8,058 nt of DNA from the NCBI GenBank assembly GCA_014730235.1, contig WJIO01000198.1, forward strand, positions 1 through 8,058. Direction: 5' to 3'. The first letter of the stretch is position 1; every line of letters begins with the position of its first letter. The position numbers and the translations under genes were made by a program. Under the pieces are notes generated by a model. It saw only the letters and a program-made list of their open reading frames with translations, was not told the DNA's origin and ran no database searches. This DNA is from Candidatus Poribacteria bacterium (GTDB lineage: Bacteria; Poribacteria; DTPJ01; WJIO01). Below are positions 6,870-8,058 of this stretch, in pieces.

Positions 6870-7649
6870 ATGAAACGCTTATCAATATTGTTATTGATAG
6901 CTTGTTTTGTATTTGTATTCAGCGCGGTTAAACTGCAAGCTGCGGAATTGATGGCTGCCTGGTCTTTCGACAACGACACAGACGAAGATGTGACTGACGT
7001 AACAGGAAATGGTCATGATGGCGTTGGTGTAAACACCGTTATTGTTGATGGTAAATTTGGCAAGGCAATGGAATTTGATGGTGAAACTTCCCGGGTTGAA
7101 ATTGAGCATGATGAAGTTCTAAACTTTACCGATGGTGTTACTGTTGAAGCCTGGGTAAATCCTTCAGGATTTAACGATCTGAGTGCTGTGGCTCAAAAAT
7201 GGGGTGATGCCAGCAATCGACGTCAGTATCTCCTTTGCTTTGTCGCCGATAAAGTCAGGTTTTATATGTCCGGTGTGGGTAATACATGGCCCAGCGCCGA
7301 AAGCACAAGCCAGGTTCCAACCGGTGAATGGACACATATAGCCGGTACTTATGACGGCGAAACTATACGTGTTTTCATCAACGGTGAAATGGAAACTGAA
7401 ACCAACAATGCCGAAACAAACCAGGGTTTATTTGGCTCTGATATTCCCGTCTGGATAGGCGGATATGGACCTGATGACGAATTCGCAGGCAACCGTCATT
7501 ATCCCGGTATTGTTGATGAAGTCCGTTTCTGGGACAACGCCCTTTCTGAAGATGAAATTCAGGCGGGTATGAACAGATCCACAGCCAATATTACCGCTGT
7601 AAGCGCAACAGATAAGCTTTGTTCCGTATGGGCGGAAATAAAAAAATAA
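6870..7649 (+). CDS. Secreted single LamG (concanavalin A-like) domain protein
   Basis: Predicted exported protein of 259 residues. Residues 1-24 form a Sec signal peptide, with likely cleavage after LQA. Residues about 28-235 are one LamG/concanavalin A-like jelly roll: AAWSFD (29-34) at the start, AMEFDGETSRVEI (66-78), GVTVEAWVNP (89-98), GEWTHIAGTYDG (152-163), VFINGE (168-173) and GIVDEVRFWDNALSEDEI (213-230). Such domains bind carbohydrate or act as adhesive modules; no catalytic residues of GH16 type are seen. A short tail ending KLCSVWAEIKK (249-259) resembles a C-terminal signature I recall from Poribacteria LamG proteins, whose function is unknown. AGGAGG at 6856-6861, 8 bases before the ATG, is an excellent ribosome binding site and may give strong translation. 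It is the last gene before the palindrome at 7678-7711. The ligand is unknown. Confidence 0.82.
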   Translation: MKRLSILLLIACFVFVFSAVKLQAAELMAAWSFDNDTDEDVTDVTGNGHDGVGVNTVIVDGKFGKAMEFDGETSRVEIEHDEVLNFTDGVTVEAWVNPSGFNDLSAVAQKWGDASNRRQYLLCFVADKVRFYMSGVGNTWPSAESTSQVPTGEWTHIAGTYDGETIRVFINGEMETETNNAETNQGLFGSDIPVWIGGYGPDDEFAGNRHYPGIVDEVRFWDNALSEDEIQAGMNRSTANITAVSATDKLCSVWAEIKK

Positions 7650-7677
7650 TATAATTCGTTTGAAATTATACGATTCT

Positions 7678-7711
7678 ACATAAGGCGATCCATATATGGA
7701 TCGCCTTATGT
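7678..7711. terminator. Perfect 34-bp palindrome, probable (bidirectional) terminator
   Basis: Two 17-base arms, 7678-7694 and 7695-7711, are exact reverse complements. The RNA would form a stem of about 15 bp (core AAGGCGATCC) with a small ATAT loop. It lies 28 bases after the LamG stop and between converging units, which fits transcription termination from either side. There is no strong T-run directly after it on either strand, so it is not a textbook rho-independent terminator. A protein-binding palindrome or a small repeat element is the alternative. Confidence 0.55.
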
Positions 7712-7748
7712 GTATCTAGGGATACAGAGATATCACGGTCATTCAGTT

Positions 7749-7892
7749 TTACGAAACGGCACCGATGAGTTTGAGAGCTAAACCTGGTTTAGCAGCCTGA
7801 TAGTCTTTCACTATCAGAACATAATCTCCCCCACCCTGGATAATAGTTTGGCATGTTTCCCGTTGAGTATGCACAGCGTCAGCAGTGATGAT
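7749..7892 (-). pseudogene. Remnant of an ISAs1-family transposase
   Basis: Read on the minus strand from 7892 to the TAA at 7749-7751, this gives IITADAVHTQRET (7892-7854) and then GGGDYVLIVKDYQ (7835-7797). ISAs1-family DDE transposases carry a block of the form TxDAxHxQxExA...GGDYxxxVKxNQ around the second catalytic region, so the match is specific. An intact transposase has about 350-400 residues, but only 47 codons remain. A TGA at 7893-7895 interrupts the frame upstream. After VKDYQ the protein jumps to AAKPGLALKLIGAVS and stops, which may be the native C-terminus joined by an internal deletion. It is inactive, a fossil of an insertion. Inverted ends were not securely found, though TAGGGAT at 7717-7723 could be part of one. 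Confidence 0.65.
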
Positions 7893-7963
7893 TCATCCCG
7901 CAGGATCATAGATTGCCTTTCTTCTCAAATTTAAAACTAATATCCAGTAAATTCATATAAATA

Positions 7964-8058
7964 TTAAGAAGCCAATATCCTGAAAGATCGGAACTCAGAC
8001 CATTCGCCGGGTTGTCTGCCGGCCTTGAATCCCCGCATACGCCAGAAATATTCCCCCG
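7964..8058 (-). CDS. Partial: C-terminal end of a probable fibronectin type III-like domain protein
   Basis: A minus-strand frame enters from the window edge and ends at TAA (7964-7966), leaving 30 residues. It reads GEYFWRMRGFKAG, then GEWSEFRSFRI and LAS. The pattern Y-x-W-R-x-R-x...G-x-W-S-E-x-R-S-F-x-I is that of the last two strands of FnIII-type domains in secreted or surface proteins, where the domain often ends the protein. Aromatic-rich, well-formed codons without stops to the edge support real coding. Most of the gene lies outside the window, so its length, start and function are unknown. It is convergent with the LamG operon, and the decayed transposase follows 71 bases downstream of its stop. 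The short length makes this a moderate call. Confidence 0.45.
   Translation of the reverse strand, partial: GEYFWRMRGFKAGRQPGEWSEFRSFRILAS

Noticed and set aside
7650-7670. AT-only inverted repeat (TATAATT and AATTATA) right after the LamG stop.
   Set aside because: The 7-bp A/T stem is too weak to be a terminator and is expected by chance in an AT-rich spacer.
7899-8058. A second minus-strand open frame from the edge, containing GDSRPADNPANG.
   Set aside because: It overlaps the frame with the FnIII-like ending almost completely and has a less protein-like composition. I treat it as a shadow.
1-8058. Search for a CRISPR array, tRNA genes, toxin-antitoxin pair or defence system.
   Set aside because: No tandem spaced repeats, cloverleaf-like sequences or small gene pairs with such signatures were seen on either strand.

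Overview
The window reads as a moderately AT-rich bacterial chromosome segment from an uncultivated, Gram-negative (two-membrane) lineage. A periplasmic SurA-like protein, a lipoprotein and secreted proteins point to a cell with an outer membrane. The signal-peptide plus single LamG domain protein ending in a short K-L-x-x-x-W-x-x-I-K tail, the GH36 subtype with a Y-R-Q-D-F-N nucleophile motif, and the C-terminal SDR remnant all resemble proteins I associate with Candidatus Poribacteria and related sponge or marine lineages. That placement is a recollection-based inference, not a result.

Layout. Positions 1-342 hold no intact gene. They contain a 51-bp almost perfect palindrome (19-69), a good sigma70-like promoter (164-192) and the decayed 3' end of a short-chain dehydrogenase/reductase gene (197-331). 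A complete cytoplasmic GH36 alpha-galactosidase-type glycosidase follows (343-2274). After a 154-base gap with a near-consensus promoter (TTGACA, 17 bp, TAGAAT), five tightly spaced + strand genes appear to form one operon: a membrane-anchored tandem-TPR protein, a SurA/PpiC-like periplasmic chaperone, a D-2-hydroxyacid dehydrogenase, a DUF4861 lipoprotein and a secreted LamG protein (2432-7649). Gaps inside this run are 6 to 19 bases. A 34-bp perfect palindrome at 7678-7711 probably ends transcription. The last 350 bases run on the minus strand: a decayed ISAs1-type transposase fragment (7749-7892), then the C-terminal end of a gene cut by the window edge (7964-8058) that looks like a fibronectin type III-like domain.

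How the genes may work together. The TPR protein and SurA-like protein are a plausible envelope-biogenesis pair. The DUF4861 lipoprotein and the LamG protein are surface or periplasmic proteins of carbohydrate-related families, and GH36 next door acts on alpha-galactosides in the cytoplasm. A loose theme of envelope assembly plus glycan use is reasonable, but the dehydrogenase does not obviously fit it.

I see no CRISPR array, tRNA, rRNA, prophage, defence cassette or clearly new system. The most interesting points are the SurA-like protein that has lost parvulin active-site features, the very regular 37-residue TPR array, and the two gene remnants flanking the region.
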